Positions 17,000-25,858 are shown, counted from the stretch's first letter. The stretch is 60,729 nt of DNA from an uncultured bacterium (GCA_937890835.1 CALADF010000003.1:1-60729); one strand, 5' to 3'. Numbers and translations are program-made. The notes: generated from the letters alone by a model not told the origin.

Positions 17000-17359
17000 T
17001 TACCGAGGCGTTATCAGCTCAATCTCGATCCGCTCCCCTCGGGGAGTCCTCATGTACTCGATATCAACCAGATCACCCTCGGAAACGCCGCGCTCCTCGA
17101 CGCTATACCCCAACCTCGAGGTTCCGAAAACGACGGTATCCTCTTCGATCCAGTCGGGCTTTCCCGATTGGAACGTCAAGACGATCTCCGACGCCTCTTC
17201 GTCGACCGACTCGACCACGCACGTCGAAAAGCACGAATGCACCCCGCCCGCGCCTTGCATGGGATCGACGCAGGCAGCCTTGCATGACGAAAGGACCAGG
17301 GTGACCGCCGTCACGGCAAACGCTGCGAAAACCGCGATGGAGACAACCCCGGCCCTCAT
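17000..17359 (-). CDS. Small predicted lipoprotein
   Basis: A 119-residue protein with an N-terminal hydrophobic segment (AGVVSIAVFAAFAVTAVTLV) ending in LSSC, a plausible lipobox, so export and lipid anchoring at the Cys near residue 28 are predicted. The mature part has three more cysteines within 25 residues (C at KAACVD, SCFSTC), then a beta-rich domain (SEIVLTFQSGK, VDIEYMRTPRGERIEIELI). No family recognised. Of two ATGs, the second (17359) has AAGGAG at proper distance; the first (17365) is too close to it. Longer versions would add an Arg-rich stretch with no signal. It lies upstream of nothing obvious in the same direction; the YtxH gene is separated by 220 bases. Confidence 0.7.
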   Translation of the reverse strand: MRAGVVSIAVFAAFAVTAVTLVLSSCKAACVDPMQGAGGVHSCFSTCVVESVDEEASEIVLTFQSGKPDWIEEDTVVFGTSRLGYSVEERGVSEGDLVDIEYMRTPRGERIEIELITPR

Positions 17360-17415
17360 CTTCATGCTCCTTGCGCTCGACCCAACACGCGAGAACCATC
17401 CGCCGCGTGAAACGG

Positions 17416-18420
17416 CTAGAACGCCACGCCGCGCTCGTAGGCGGTTTCGACCAGCTCGTTCAGCACGGCGGAAAGGCTCAGCCCCGCGGCCTCGCACGCC
17501 GCCGGGAACAGCGAGCGGTTCGTCATGCCGGGGGACACGTCAACCTCGAAGCAGCGCGCCTGCCCGCCGTCCCAGATGAGGTCGATGCGGCCGAGGTCGC
17601 GCACGCAGTAGGCACGATACACCTCGAGAGCCGCGCGCTCGATCTCCGCGCGGATGGAGTGCGCCACGCCCTCGTCAGGCGACAGGGACTCCCAGCGAAC
17701 AGGGCAGTGATACTCCACGAGGCCCTCCTTGATGCGGGCCTCTGCGTCGTAGAAGCGGTTCTTCGAGACGATCTCCACCGGCGGGAGCGCATAGGCGTCC
17801 CAACCGTTGCCGAGGATGGACACCGAGAGCTCCACGCCCTCGATCCACTGCTCGATGTTGACCGCGTCATCGTAGGACAGCGCGTCGAGGATGGCCTCGC
17901 CGAGCTCTTCCTGCGAATCCACGCGATGCACGCCGAGAGCGGAGCCGCCGTGCGCGGGCTTGACCGCCACGGGGTAGCCGCCGATCACGCGCTCCGCCAC
18001 CAGATCGAGCGCCGTCGCCGCACCCATGCTCTTGAACGCATCGCGCGCGATGAACACGCCCTGCGGCCAGGAAGCCACGCCATCGTGCTCACCGGAGATC
18101 TCGCGGTACTTCGCCAGCGAGGAGTGGAGCGCATCTTTGTTCCACGAGCGATGGCACACGCTCGCGGGCGACCCGACGAACGGAATGCCCAGAAACTCGA
18201 GGAGGCTTTGGATGGTGCCGTCCTCGCCGTGCTTGCCGTGCAGCGCGTTGTACACCACGTCGGGCCGCTCGCTGCGCAGCGTGGGCACGAGCTCCGCGTT
18301 GGTGTCGAGCGGCACCACGCGATGCCCCGCCTCCTCGAGCGCAGCGCAGACGTTCTTGCCGCTTTCCAGGGAGAACTCGCGCTCGAACGAGGATCCTCCC
18401 ATCAAAACCGCTACCTTCAT
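17416..18420 (-). CDS. ddl: D-alanine--D-alanine ligase
   Basis: ATP-dependent ligase making D-Ala-D-Ala for peptidoglycan precursors in the cytosol; 334 residues, normal length. ATP-grasp features: MGGSSFEREFSLESG at the N-terminus, NALHGKHGEDGTIQSLLE (about residue 70), VAVKPAHGGSALGV, EQWIEGVELSVSIL, and the metal site CFEVDVSPGMTNRSLFP near residue 300. In most ligases that last motif reads ExN; here Asp replaces the Asn. The aminopeptide C-terminus is complete. AAGGAG lies 6 bases before the ATG at 18420. The structured region at 18467-18711 separates it from the upstream aminotransferase gene. Confidence 0.9.
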   Translation of the reverse strand: MKVAVLMGGSSFEREFSLESGKNVCAALEEAGHRVVPLDTNAELVPTLRSERPDVVYNALHGKHGEDGTIQSLLEFLGIPFVGSPASVCHRSWNKDALHSSLAKYREISGEHDGVASWPQGVFIARDAFKSMGAATALDLVAERVIGGYPVAVKPAHGGSALGVHRVDSQEELGEAILDALSYDDAVNIEQWIEGVELSVSILGNGWDAYALPPVEIVSKNRFYDAEARIKEGLVEYHCPVRWESLSPDEGVAHSIRAEIERAALEVYRAYCVRDLGRIDLIWDGGQARCFEVDVSPGMTNRSLFPAACEAAGLSLSAVLNELVETAYERGVAF

Positions 18421-18466
18421 GTTGAACTCCTTCTCCGTAGAAAGGAAACGATACCTTGCTTCAACA

Positions 18467-18711
18467 CCCGAAGCCCGCCGGGCCAACCTGCGTCGGCGGG
18501 CTTCGGGAACTCGCCGGCAGCCCCGCGTCAGCGAGAGCTCGCCCGAAACTCGCCGGGCCGGCCAACGCCAGCGAGGGTTTCCGCAGTGCGTCGAATTGGC
18601 GCGAAAGTCCGCCGTAGCGTACTTTGGTACGCAAGGTGGGCTTGGAGGGCCAAGGCGGCGTGCTGCGGGAAGCCGCAGCGTCGAGAACTGCGCTCGTCGC
18701 GTCAGCGCGAG
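18467..18711. repeat. Array of inverted repeats between ddl and the aminotransferase gene
   Basis: Seven consecutive hairpins. They are CCCGAAGCCCGCC/GGCGGGCTTCGGG (18467-18507); two related units with CTCGC...GCGAG ends (18510-18535, 18549-18575); GCGTAC-TTTG-GTACGC (18617-18632); CTTGG-AGGG-CCAAG (18641-18654); GCTGCGG-GAAG-CCGCAGC (18662-18679); and a TGCGCTCG/CGAGCGCA stem (about 18688-18714) that overlaps the aminotransferase stop. The GCGTAC and CTTGG hairpins are themselves enclosed by CCGCC/GGCGG. The last stem or the first could terminate the aminotransferase transcript, but none has a T-tract. No gene lies here. Confidence 0.75.
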
Positions 18712-19970
18712 CGCACTCCCAATGCTCCCGCTTCGATGAACACGCGGTACAGCTCGAGACGGTCCTCGATGACGTTGGCGAGGCGACGGATCGCCTCGGT
18801 GATGTTCTCGGGCGTCTCGTAGCTGAAGTTGATCCGCATGCAGTTCTTGCCCTGATCGCCGTCGGGATAGAACGAATCACCGGGCACGTAGGTCACGCCG
18901 GCGTCGAGCGCCTCGGCCAGCATGGAGCCGGTGTCCACGTACTCGGGAAGCGTGACCCACACGAAAAAGCCGCCTTCGGGATGAGTCCAGGAGGCCTCGG
19001 GCGGGAAGTACTCCTCAAGCGCCGCGAGCATCGCATCGCGGCGGACGCCGTAGGTTTTCACGAACTTCTGCAGCGTGCGCTGCCACGGCGTATCGGTGAA
19101 GTAGTGCTCGACGACCACCTGGTCGAACGAGCTGCCGCACAGGTCGGTGCCCTGCTTGACCAGGTTGATCTTCGAAATGACCGACGTCGGGGCGGCTATC
19201 CAGCCGGTGCGCAAGCCAGGTGCGAACACCTTCGAGATAGTACCGAGATAGATAACCTGGTCATCGAGCGCTTTCAGGGGAATCTGATGCCCACCCTCAT
19301 AGCGAAGGCGCCCGTAGGGGTCGTCCTCCACGACGAGGAAATCGTACTCGTGAGACAGCTCGATCAGGCGCTTGCGGCGCTCGGGCGTCATGGTGACGCC
19401 ACCCGGGTTCTGGAAGTTCGGAATGGTGTAGCAGAACTTAAGCCGCGGGTTTCCCTTGCCGATCCTCTCAAGCTCGGCCTCGAGCAGATCCATCCTCATG
19501 CCCTGATCGTCGAAGGGAACCGCGACGATCTGCGGCTCATAGGCCGAAAACGCCTGCAACGCGGTGAGATACGTCGGCCCCTCGACGATGACGATGTCGT
19601 CGGGATCGAGAAACGTCTTCCCGATAAGGTCGAGCGCCTGCTGAGCGCCCGAGGTGAGCATCATCTGCTCGGGCTTGCAGCGCACGCCGATATCGCGCAT
19701 GAGGTCGCAGAACACCTGCTTGGTCTCGCGACGACCGTCGGTCGATCCGTACTGCAAGGCTATCGCGCGCTGATCGTCGACCGCAGCGCGCGTGGCTTTG
19801 CGAATAGCCGCATGGGGAAGGAGCGAAACGTCCGGCATCCCGCCCGAAAGCGAGATGATATCGGGTCGAACCGCCGCCGAGAACAGATCGCGCACGACCG
19901 AGGAACGCATCTTCGTCACACGCTGCGCGACCTTGTCGCTCGTCTTGTCGAATGTGATGTGCGCCGTCAT
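18702..19970 (-). CDS. PLP-dependent class I/II aminotransferase (LysN/2-aminoadipate-aminotransferase-like)
   Basis: Fold-type I aminotransferase of 422 residues related to the catalytic part of MocR proteins and to LysN-type enzymes; amino-acid substrate unknown. Visible sites are SLSGGMPDVSLLP near residue 40, the substrate-specificity region LQYGSTDG, TSGAQQALDLIGK, the PLP-ring segment YTIPNFQNPGG, the acidic residue in VVEDDPYGRLRY, and the Schiff-base lysine in GTISKVFAPGLRTGWI (about residue 245). It starts four bases after the stop of the preceding small gene, so it is very likely cotranscribed and translationally coupled. Confidence 0.92.
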   Translation of the reverse strand: MTAHITFDKTSDKVAQRVTKMRSSVVRDLFSAAVRPDIISLSGGMPDVSLLPHAAIRKATRAAVDDQRAIALQYGSTDGRRETKQVFCDLMRDIGVRCKPEQMMLTSGAQQALDLIGKTFLDPDDIVIVEGPTYLTALQAFSAYEPQIVAVPFDDQGMRMDLLEAELERIGKGNPRLKFCYTIPNFQNPGGVTMTPERRKRLIELSHEYDFLVVEDDPYGRLRYEGGHQIPLKALDDQVIYLGTISKVFAPGLRTGWIAAPTSVISKINLVKQGTDLCGSSFDQVVVEHYFTDTPWQRTLQKFVKTYGVRRDAMLAALEEYFPPEASWTHPEGGFFVWVTLPEYVDTGSMLAEALDAGVTYVPGDSFYPDGDQGKNCMRINFSYETPENITEAIRRLANVIEDRLELYRVFIEAGALGVRSR

Positions 19971-19973
19971 ATG

Positions 19974-20345
19974 CTAGGCCACCACCTCTCCGTTGAGATA
20001 CGCCAAGGCGTCGTTCACGGCGCGCAGGGCGATGAGATCATCCGCAAAGTTTACTTCAACACGGGCAAGCCCCGCGCGCTCGTCGAGCCATTCCGTCGTG
20101 CCGACAAACGTAATGTCGGTGAACGACGCGCAAGCCCGAACCTGCGCGTCGATGACGAGATGCTCGAACACGTGGGGAAGCGACGTGGACGCGATGACGC
20201 AGCCGAAGGTCGGGCCGACGTCGTTGACGCAGGAATGGCGGGCGAGGGTCGGAACGGCGGCGAGCAAACGTCGCGCCAGGGCGTCGTCGGTTACCCGCGG
20301 GCACGCGGGGGAAAGACGCACGAGCAACGCCATGCGATCTTTTTT
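19974..20345 (-). CDS. Small protein resembling the N-terminal domain of cyanophycin synthetase
   Basis: About 123 residues. The pattern LPHVFEHLVIDAQ, then FVGTTEW, then LARVEVNFADDLIALRAVNDALAYLN parallels the N-terminal domain of cyanophycin synthetase (GHVxEHVAxELQ ... GxYxVxFEYxxE). The ATP-grasp and Mur-ligase parts of that enzyme are absent, so it cannot be a polymer synthetase. The domain's job here is unknown. The start is uncertain: GTG 20345 and ATG 20333 lack a good ribosome binding site, and an ATG at 20492 overlapping the upstream gene would add a low-complexity N-terminus. It lies between an anchored protein gene and the aminotransferase gene, four bases from the latter. Confidence 0.6.
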   Translation of the reverse strand, partial: KKDRMALLVRLSPACPRVTDDALARRLLAAVPTLARHSCVNDVGPTFGCVIASTSLPHVFEHLVIDAQVRACASFTDITFVGTTEWLDERAGLARVEVNFADDLIALRAVNDALAYLNGEVVA

Positions 20346-20472
20346 CACCGTGATGCGCTCGACGGTGATGAGAGCGGGTGAACGAGGCTCGCCTACGCCT
20401 CGATCGGCGCGCGAAGACGTCGACGGGGCGCCCCGCGGGGGCGTCCCCCTCCCCGTCGCGGCGAGGGCGGGG

Positions 20473-21720
20473 CTACGCAGCCGTCTGGCCATCAGCGGCG
20501 CCGTCAGAAAATGCCCCGCCGTCAGAAGCGGCGTCGCCCGATCCCGACGTCGCTGCGTCGGCGAGTTCTCCCGATGAGGGCGCGGGGGCGTCCACCGTCC
20601 GGGCGGAAGCAGGCTGCCGGGACAACAGCGTCACGCCGCCCGCGCCCGCAGGGCTCGCGCTCACCCCGCCTGCAGCATCCAGCAAAGCACCCGGCAACCA
20701 GGCGATATCTTCGCCGATCGTGTCCCACCAACCGAACTGCCCGTCCATGATCGCAAGCGCTTGCCGATCGAGCGAGAAGCGGTAGTGCCCCGAACCTGCG
20801 AGGTAGCTGAACGTGAACTCGATGGTCTTCGCGCTCTCGTCGAGCACGTAATCGTAGGAAACTTCCTCGTTGAGGACGATCTGATCCTCGGTTACGACGA
20901 TGGGCGTATCCGTTCCCGCTATGTACCATGTGCCCTGAATGTCGACGGCGTCGTCGCCGTAAAGCCATCGGTACCACGAGAACCCGCCGACGGAAGCGAC
21001 GACGAGCACCGCGAGGACAATGGCGACTATGCGCGCCGCAAAGCCCGCGCGACCCGCAGCCGCCGTTCGCGACTCATCGGCGGCGTCATCTTCTCGGCGA
21101 TTGCCGGGAAGGGGGGAGGTTCGCGCCTCCCTCTTGACCTTCGTCCTCGCCGAGCGGCGACGCGGGCGAGACGAGACCGAGGGCCTCGTGGATGAGCCGT
21201 CCGACGCAGAGGGCGCAGCGTCCGCGGGAGACGAGCCGGGTTCCTCTGCGCGCTTATCGCGCACGACCTTTTCGGAGGCGGCGAACGAGGCCGAGGATGC
21301 GCCCGCCGACTTGCTTCGGCGAGGATTGCTCAAAGTCGGGGAAGCAGGCGCGTCCGCGAGCGCGGACGCGACGGTCGACGAGTTGGCATCGGTCGCTGCC
21401 GCCGAGGCCACCGACGACGCGACGTCGTCGCGCCGTGAGGCCTGCGCGCGCACGCGAGCCTCCGCGCGCTCCTTCTCTTGCAGGGCCTTCAACTCGCGCG
21501 GATTGTTGGTGCGCGGGCGCTTGCCGTCGCCGGCGACCGCCGCGAACGAACCCGTCGCGCGCTTGATGTGCTCCTCCCGCGTTCGCGCGATGCCGGAATA
21601 CCCGGCATCGCCGCGAGCATCATGGGACGAGGAGCCCGCAGGCTCCTCGTCGGCGGAGGCGACGCTTCGGCGCGCCTCGTTGATTATGTCCAGGGGGCTT
21701 TTGCCCTCGTCGGAAGACAT
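20473..21720 (-). CDS. Membrane-anchored protein with disordered N-terminal region
   Basis: Uncharacterised, 415 residues. Residues 1-220 are hydrophilic, Ser/Ala/Arg-rich and probably disordered. A single membrane helix follows (AARIVAIVLAVLVVASVGGF, about residue 230). An extracytoplasmic beta-rich domain of about 90 residues (DIQGTWYIAGTDTPIVVTED ... FTFSYLAGSGHYRFSLD) then gives way to a low-complexity Ala/Ser/Gly tail. The DxQGTWY...GTDTPI opening is lipocalin-like in style, but I do not recognise a named family. The ATG at 21720 is preferred because AAAGGA lies 12 bases upstream, and a GTG at 21729 is too close to it. serS ends 39 bases upstream, so readthrough from serS is likely. Confidence 0.7.
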   Translation of the reverse strand: MSSDEGKSPLDIINEARRSVASADEEPAGSSSHDARGDAGYSGIARTREEHIKRATGSFAAVAGDGKRPRTNNPRELKALQEKERAEARVRAQASRRDDVASSVASAAATDANSSTVASALADAPASPTLSNPRRSKSAGASSASFAASEKVVRDKRAEEPGSSPADAAPSASDGSSTRPSVSSRPRRRSARTKVKREARTSPLPGNRREDDAADESRTAAAGRAGFAARIVAIVLAVLVVASVGGFSWYRWLYGDDAVDIQGTWYIAGTDTPIVVTEDQIVLNEEVSYDYVLDESAKTIEFTFSYLAGSGHYRFSLDRQALAIMDGQFGWWDTIGEDIAWLPGALLDAAGGVSASPAGAGGVTLLSRQPASARTVDAPAPSSGELADAATSGSGDAASDGGAFSDGAADGQTAA

Positions 21721-21768
21721 GATTGACACTGATCCTTTCGCCGCGCTCGTCGAGGCGGCGTCGAGCGG

Positions 21769-23064
21769 CTAGAACTGCTCGGGCTCGATGACCTTGACGC
21801 CGCCCATGTAGGGAACTAGCACGTCGGGGACGGTGACGGTTCCATCGGGATTCTGGTAGTTCTCGATGACCGCCGCCATGGTGCGCCCGACTGCCAGACC
21901 GGAGCCGTTGAGCGTGTACACGTAGCGGCTGCCCTTGAAGTTCTCGGGGTCGCGGTACTTGATGTTCGCGCGGCGCGCCTGGAAATCGGTGCAGCACGAG
22001 CAGGAGGAGATCTCCTTGTAACCGTTGTAGCACGGCAGCCACACCTCGAGGTCGTAGGTCTTCGCGGCGGAGAACCCGATGTCGCCGGTGCACAAGCTGA
22101 TCACGCGATACGGAAGACCGAGCAGCTGCAGGATGTTCTCGGCGTCCTCCACCATCGTCTCGAGATCGTCGAAGCCCTCCTCGGGCTTGGCGATCTTGAC
22201 CATCTCGACCTTGGAGAACTGGTGCACGCGGATGATGCCGCGCGTGTCGCGGCCGGCGCTGCCCGCCTCCTCGCGGAAGCACGGGGTGAACGCGCAGTAC
22301 TTGAGCGGAAGCTTGTCGGCATCGAGCACCTCGCCCGCGTGGATGTTGGTCAGCTGGACCTCGGCGGTGGGAATAAGGTAAAGCCCGCCCGTGGTCTTGA
22401 ACAGATCCTCCTCGAACTTGGGAAGCTGAGCCGTGCCCGTCAGCGTGTTGGCGTTGGCCAAAGCCGGGCACCACCACTCTTTGTAGCCGCGGCTCGCATG
22501 CGTGTCGGCCATGAAGTTGATGAGCGCGCGCTCCAGACGGGCTCCCAGACCGCCGAGCAGGTAGAAGCGGCTCTGCGCCAGCTTCACGCCGCGCTCGAAA
22601 TCCATGATGCCCAGTTCAGGACCAAGATCCCAATGCGCCTTCGGCTCGAAGCCCTCAGCGGCGAAATCACGCGGGGTGCCCCAACGGCGCACCTCGGGAT
22701 TGTCGTTTTCGTCATCGCCGACGGGCGTGGAGGCGTCGGGCATGTTCGGCACGCGCAGCAGAAGCTCGTGCAGCTTCGTGTCCGCGTCCTCGCGCACCGC
22801 GCTGATCTCGGCGAGCTGGTCGTTGATGGCGCGCACGCGCTCCTTGACCGCCTCGGCCTCTTCCTTCTTGCCCTCGCCCATCATCTTGCCGATGGACTTC
22901 GAGAGGGTGTTGCGCTCGGCTTGAAGCGCCTCTTCCTGCTTGATGGCCTCGCGGCGGGCCTCGTCAAGCTCGGAGAACGCGGAGGGATCCCACGAAGCAT
23001 GGCGATTGCTCATCGCCTCGGTGACTGCGTCGAGGTTCTCGCGGACGAACTTGATGTCTAGCAT
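21769..23064 (-). CDS. serS: Seryl-tRNA synthetase
   Basis: Charges tRNA-Ser in the cytosol; 431 residues, standard length. The N-terminal 110 residues form the antiparallel coiled-coil arm that grips the long variable arm of tRNA-Ser (MLDIKFVRENLDAV... through the Glu/Lys-rich region). The class II core shows motif 2 (CFREEAGSAGRDTRGIIRVHQF) and motif 3 (GSGLAVGRTMAAVIENYQ). AAGGAG precedes the start. The -10 at 23143-23148 overlaps the 3' end of the neighbouring kinase gene. The leader is about 75 bases, too short for a T-box. Confidence 0.97.
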   Translation of the reverse strand: MLDIKFVRENLDAVTEAMSNRHASWDPSAFSELDEARREAIKQEEALQAERNTLSKSIGKMMGEGKKEEAEAVKERVRAINDQLAEISAVREDADTKLHELLLRVPNMPDASTPVGDDENDNPEVRRWGTPRDFAAEGFEPKAHWDLGPELGIMDFERGVKLAQSRFYLLGGLGARLERALINFMADTHASRGYKEWWCPALANANTLTGTAQLPKFEEDLFKTTGGLYLIPTAEVQLTNIHAGEVLDADKLPLKYCAFTPCFREEAGSAGRDTRGIIRVHQFSKVEMVKIAKPEEGFDDLETMVEDAENILQLLGLPYRVISLCTGDIGFSAAKTYDLEVWLPCYNGYKEISSCSCCTDFQARRANIKYRDPENFKGSRYVYTLNGSGLAVGRTMAAVIENYQNPDGTVTVPDVLVPYMGGVKVIEPEQF

Positions 23065-23140
23065 GGAAAGCGCTCCTTCGTGTTGCCGCCTTCGCCCCCT
23101 CTTTCAGGACGCAGACGAGCGGTCGGTTCGAATGATCGAC

Positions 23141-25573
23141 CTAGTATAGCGCATGCGACGAGGTCGAACACCCTTGCGCGGCGATCTCCCGCGCAAGGGT
23201 CGCCACCACCTCGTCGACGTCGATCGGCTTCGACAAATGCGCGTTCATCCCACTTTTCAGCGAAGCGAGGACGTCATCGGCGAACGCGTTGGCCGACATG
23301 GCCACAATGGGGATGTCGCGCGCCGCAGGGTCTTCGAGCGCGCGGATCGCGCGCGTCGCGTCGTATCCGTTCATCACGGGCATCCTCACGTCCATCAGCA
23401 CGGCGTCGTAGGAGCTCGCGCCCTCGGCCCCGAGCCGCTCGAGCGCCTCCTCGCCGCCCCGCGCCCAATCCACCTTCATGCCGCGCTCCTGCAGCAGCTC
23501 GCGGGCTATCTCGGCGTTGAGCTCGTTGTCCTCGACGAGAAGCACGCGCGCCGCAAGACGTCGCGGCGCGTGCGCCCGCTCTTCATCCGCAGACGGTGCG
23601 CGGGTCGCGGACCGTCCCGCTGCGCCCCGCGCGGCACCCCCGGCGCTTTGAGCGACGCGACGGTTCATGACGATGGTGAAAGTGGTACCGCGCCCCACCT
23701 CGGTTTCGACGTGGATGTCGCCTCCCGCCGCGTTCACGATGCTCTTCACGATGCTCATGCCCAGTCCCGTCCCCTGCGAGCTCGAACGCCCCTCCATGGC
23801 GAACGGCTCGAAAAGATGCGCGAGGTAGTCCTTCGACATGCCGATGCCGTCGTCGGACACGACGAAGGTGATGCGCCGATAACCGGGGGACAAGGCAGGC
23901 GCGACCGCGATGGACAGCGAGACGTGCCCTCCTTCGTCGGTGTATTTGACGGCGTTCGTCAAAAGGTTGACGAGCATGCGCTTCACGCGGGCGGGATCGC
24001 CCGCGAACACCGTGTCGACCGCGCCCGACAGACGGCAGGAGTACGTCTGGCCCTTGCTCTTGCACTGAGGCTCGATGAGATCGCCGATCGACGATGCGAT
24101 ATCCACCAGCCGAAACGGCACGTTGACGGAGTCGGCCTTCCCGCTTTCTATCTTCGAGAGGTCGAGAACCTCGTTCACCAATTCGAGCAGATGAGCCGAC
24201 GCGCCCTCGATGCGCGCGAGGCAACGCTCGAGCTTCGCGCGATCGCCGATGCTCGATCGCGCGATAGACGCCATGCCGACGATGACGTTCAGGGGTGTGC
24301 GGATATCGTGGCTCATGTGCGAGAGGAACTCGGACTTCGCCCTGTTCGCCGATTCGGCGGCCTCCATCGCGTCGCGCATCGACAGCTCGATGCGCTTCTC
24401 CGACGTGACGTCGCGCACGGCGACGAGAACCTGATCCTTTCCTTCGAAGGTAAGAGGTCGCGCCGTGATCTCGGCGCAACGCGCGATGCCGCCCGCCGGC
24501 TCCCTGAACGCGATCTCCAAGCGCTCGAGTCCAGCCACGTTCCCGACGCGGACCCGGTCGAGGAAGGCGGCGGCGTCCTCGGGAAGGGAGAGGTCGGGGG
24601 GCGCAACGGGCGAGCAGATGAAGTCCGCGAAATCGGCTCCGCCCGAAGCTCCTTCCGCCACGACGGAGGTGACCCCGCCGTCGGCGGGCGAATACAGGCA
24701 CACGGACAGATCGAGACTGTCGGACAACGCCGCGTACAGATGGGTCTTCATCTCAACCTCGCGCTCGCGTGCGCGTTTGCGATACAGATACGCCGCCACC
24801 GTCCCCGCAAGGATGACGCCCACGACGCTCAGCAGAAAAACGACGGCGAATATAGCGGAGACGACGTCGACCTCCGCGCGCACGGCAGACACCGGCACCA
24901 CCTCGCACACCCACCAGGATCCAACGCCCGTCGGCGCGAGGACGACATAGCTTTTCCTGCCGTCCACCACGCCGACGGTCAAAGCGGGCTCTCCTCGCAA
25001 GACCATCGCCTGGACGCGGGCGACCTCGGCATCGGCGCGAGCGCGCGCGTACTCGGAGGCATCGGAGAACGCAGCCCGGTCCGTTTGCGCAAGAGACGCC
25101 TGCCGTACAAGCTCGTAGACCGATGAGCCGACAGGGGCCGGGGCGCCCTCGGCAGGCGAAACCGCCCCCCCGCCGTCACGGGCGTCGAACAGGCACGGAT
25201 CTCCCGCAAGCGATACGCACGGCTGCGCGGGCCCCGCTTCGAGCAACTGGTCCCCCGCGTACCGTGCGCTGCGCTGCACGAGGGCGATCGCCTGACGCTC
25301 CCCCGATTCCGCCAGTTTGCTCTCCACGTAGCCGGTAAGAGCGAACAGGGCGAACGCCAAAAGCGCGAGAACGCACACGCCCGCGTAGATCCAAGGGCTC
25401 AGCTCCCGGGAGCTATCGCCGTCACCGTCGACGGACCCACCTTCCACAAGCGCATCCCGCCCTTTCTCCGCCGTCTCTTCGTTCGAAGCGGCGTTCGCGG
25501 ACGGTTCTTCTCGATACGATGTCGACGACGTTTCACCACCGTTAATCCCCGTGAAGATTCCTACCGCCCGCAC
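23141..25573 (-). CDS. Hybrid sensor histidine kinase/response regulator
   Basis: About 810 residues. After a hydrophilic N-terminus comes a membrane helix (WIYAGVCVLALLAFALFALTG), an extracytoplasmic sensor of about 170 residues and a second helix (VVSAIFAVVFLLSVVGVILA). Next are a divergent PAS-like segment and a HisKA/HATPase core with the phospho-acceptor in LSHMSHDIRTPLN. The N, G1 and G2 boxes are NLLTNAVKYT, DDGIGM and GTGLGMSIVK. The protein ends with a receiver domain (VLLVEDNELNAEIA, Asp in AVLMDVRMPVMNG, HLSKPID). No HPt domain is visible, so an external HPt or direct signalling is needed. The GTG at 25573 lies 7 bases from a TATACT element, suggesting a leaderless mRNA. Confidence 0.88.
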   Translation of the reverse strand: MRAVGIFTGINGGETSSTSYREEPSANAASNEETAEKGRDALVEGGSVDGDGDSSRELSPWIYAGVCVLALLAFALFALTGYVESKLAESGERQAIALVQRSARYAGDQLLEAGPAQPCVSLAGDPCLFDARDGGGAVSPAEGAPAPVGSSVYELVRQASLAQTDRAAFSDASEYARARADAEVARVQAMVLRGEPALTVGVVDGRKSYVVLAPTGVGSWWVCEVVPVSAVRAEVDVVSAIFAVVFLLSVVGVILAGTVAAYLYRKRAREREVEMKTHLYAALSDSLDLSVCLYSPADGGVTSVVAEGASGGADFADFICSPVAPPDLSLPEDAAAFLDRVRVGNVAGLERLEIAFREPAGGIARCAEITARPLTFEGKDQVLVAVRDVTSEKRIELSMRDAMEAAESANRAKSEFLSHMSHDIRTPLNVIVGMASIARSSIGDRAKLERCLARIEGASAHLLELVNEVLDLSKIESGKADSVNVPFRLVDIASSIGDLIEPQCKSKGQTYSCRLSGAVDTVFAGDPARVKRMLVNLLTNAVKYTDEGGHVSLSIAVAPALSPGYRRITFVVSDDGIGMSKDYLAHLFEPFAMEGRSSSQGTGLGMSIVKSIVNAAGGDIHVETEVGRGTTFTIVMNRRVAQSAGGAARGAAGRSATRAPSADEERAHAPRRLAARVLLVEDNELNAEIARELLQERGMKVDWARGGEEALERLGAEGASSYDAVLMDVRMPVMNGYDATRAIRALEDPAARDIPIVAMSANAFADDVLASLKSGMNAHLSKPIDVDEVVATLAREIAAQGCSTSSHALY
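23143..23148 (-). promoter_or_regulatory. -10 element of serS
   Basis: TATACT on the minus strand, 78 bases before the serS start, overlapping the last codons of the hybrid kinase gene. Confidence 0.45.
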
Positions 25574-25580
25574 GATAGAT

Positions 25581-25586
25581 AGTATA
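25581..25586 (-). promoter_or_regulatory. -10 element of the hybrid kinase gene
   Basis: TATACT with exactly 7 bases to the GTG at 25573 and no Shine-Dalgarno sequence. The surrounding AGTATACT is palindromic, so it could also serve the divergent plus-strand gene at 25664. Confidence 0.5.
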
Positions 25587-25663
25587 CTTTGCACGTTCGG
25601 AAGCTTAATTCAAGCGGCCGCTCCCTATAAGGCAACGACTCATACTGTAACGAGGCTGTATAC

Positions 25664-25858
25664 ATGGACATCAACGAGCTTTACCACTTTCTGTTCGAGA
25701 CCATGCCCGGCATGGGCATCCTCGTCGGCGCGGGCATCGTCCTGAGCATCCTGGCGTGCATCATCCTCGAGAGAAAGACGCGCAAGCAGTTCAAAAACCA
25801 TGCGAAGACCGAAGACGATTGGTCGCTGTTCGACGATGACGACGAAGAGGAGAACTGA
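25664..25858 (+). CDS. 64-residue single-pass membrane protein
   Basis: Short protein with one hydrophobic helix (GMGILVGAGIVLSILACIIL, residues 16-35), then a basic stretch (ERKTRKQFKNH) and a strongly acidic tail (DDWSLFDDDDEEEN). The positive charge after the helix suggests a cytoplasmic C-terminus. No family recognised. GAGG lies 8 bases before the ATG. Its TGA overlaps the ATG of the pyridoxamine kinase gene by one base (TGATG), so translation of the two is coupled, and a link to vitamin B6 uptake or kinase localisation is conceivable but unproven. Confidence 0.75.
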   Translation: MDINELYHFLFETMPGMGILVGAGIVLSILACIILERKTRKQFKNHAKTEDDWSLFDDDDEEEN

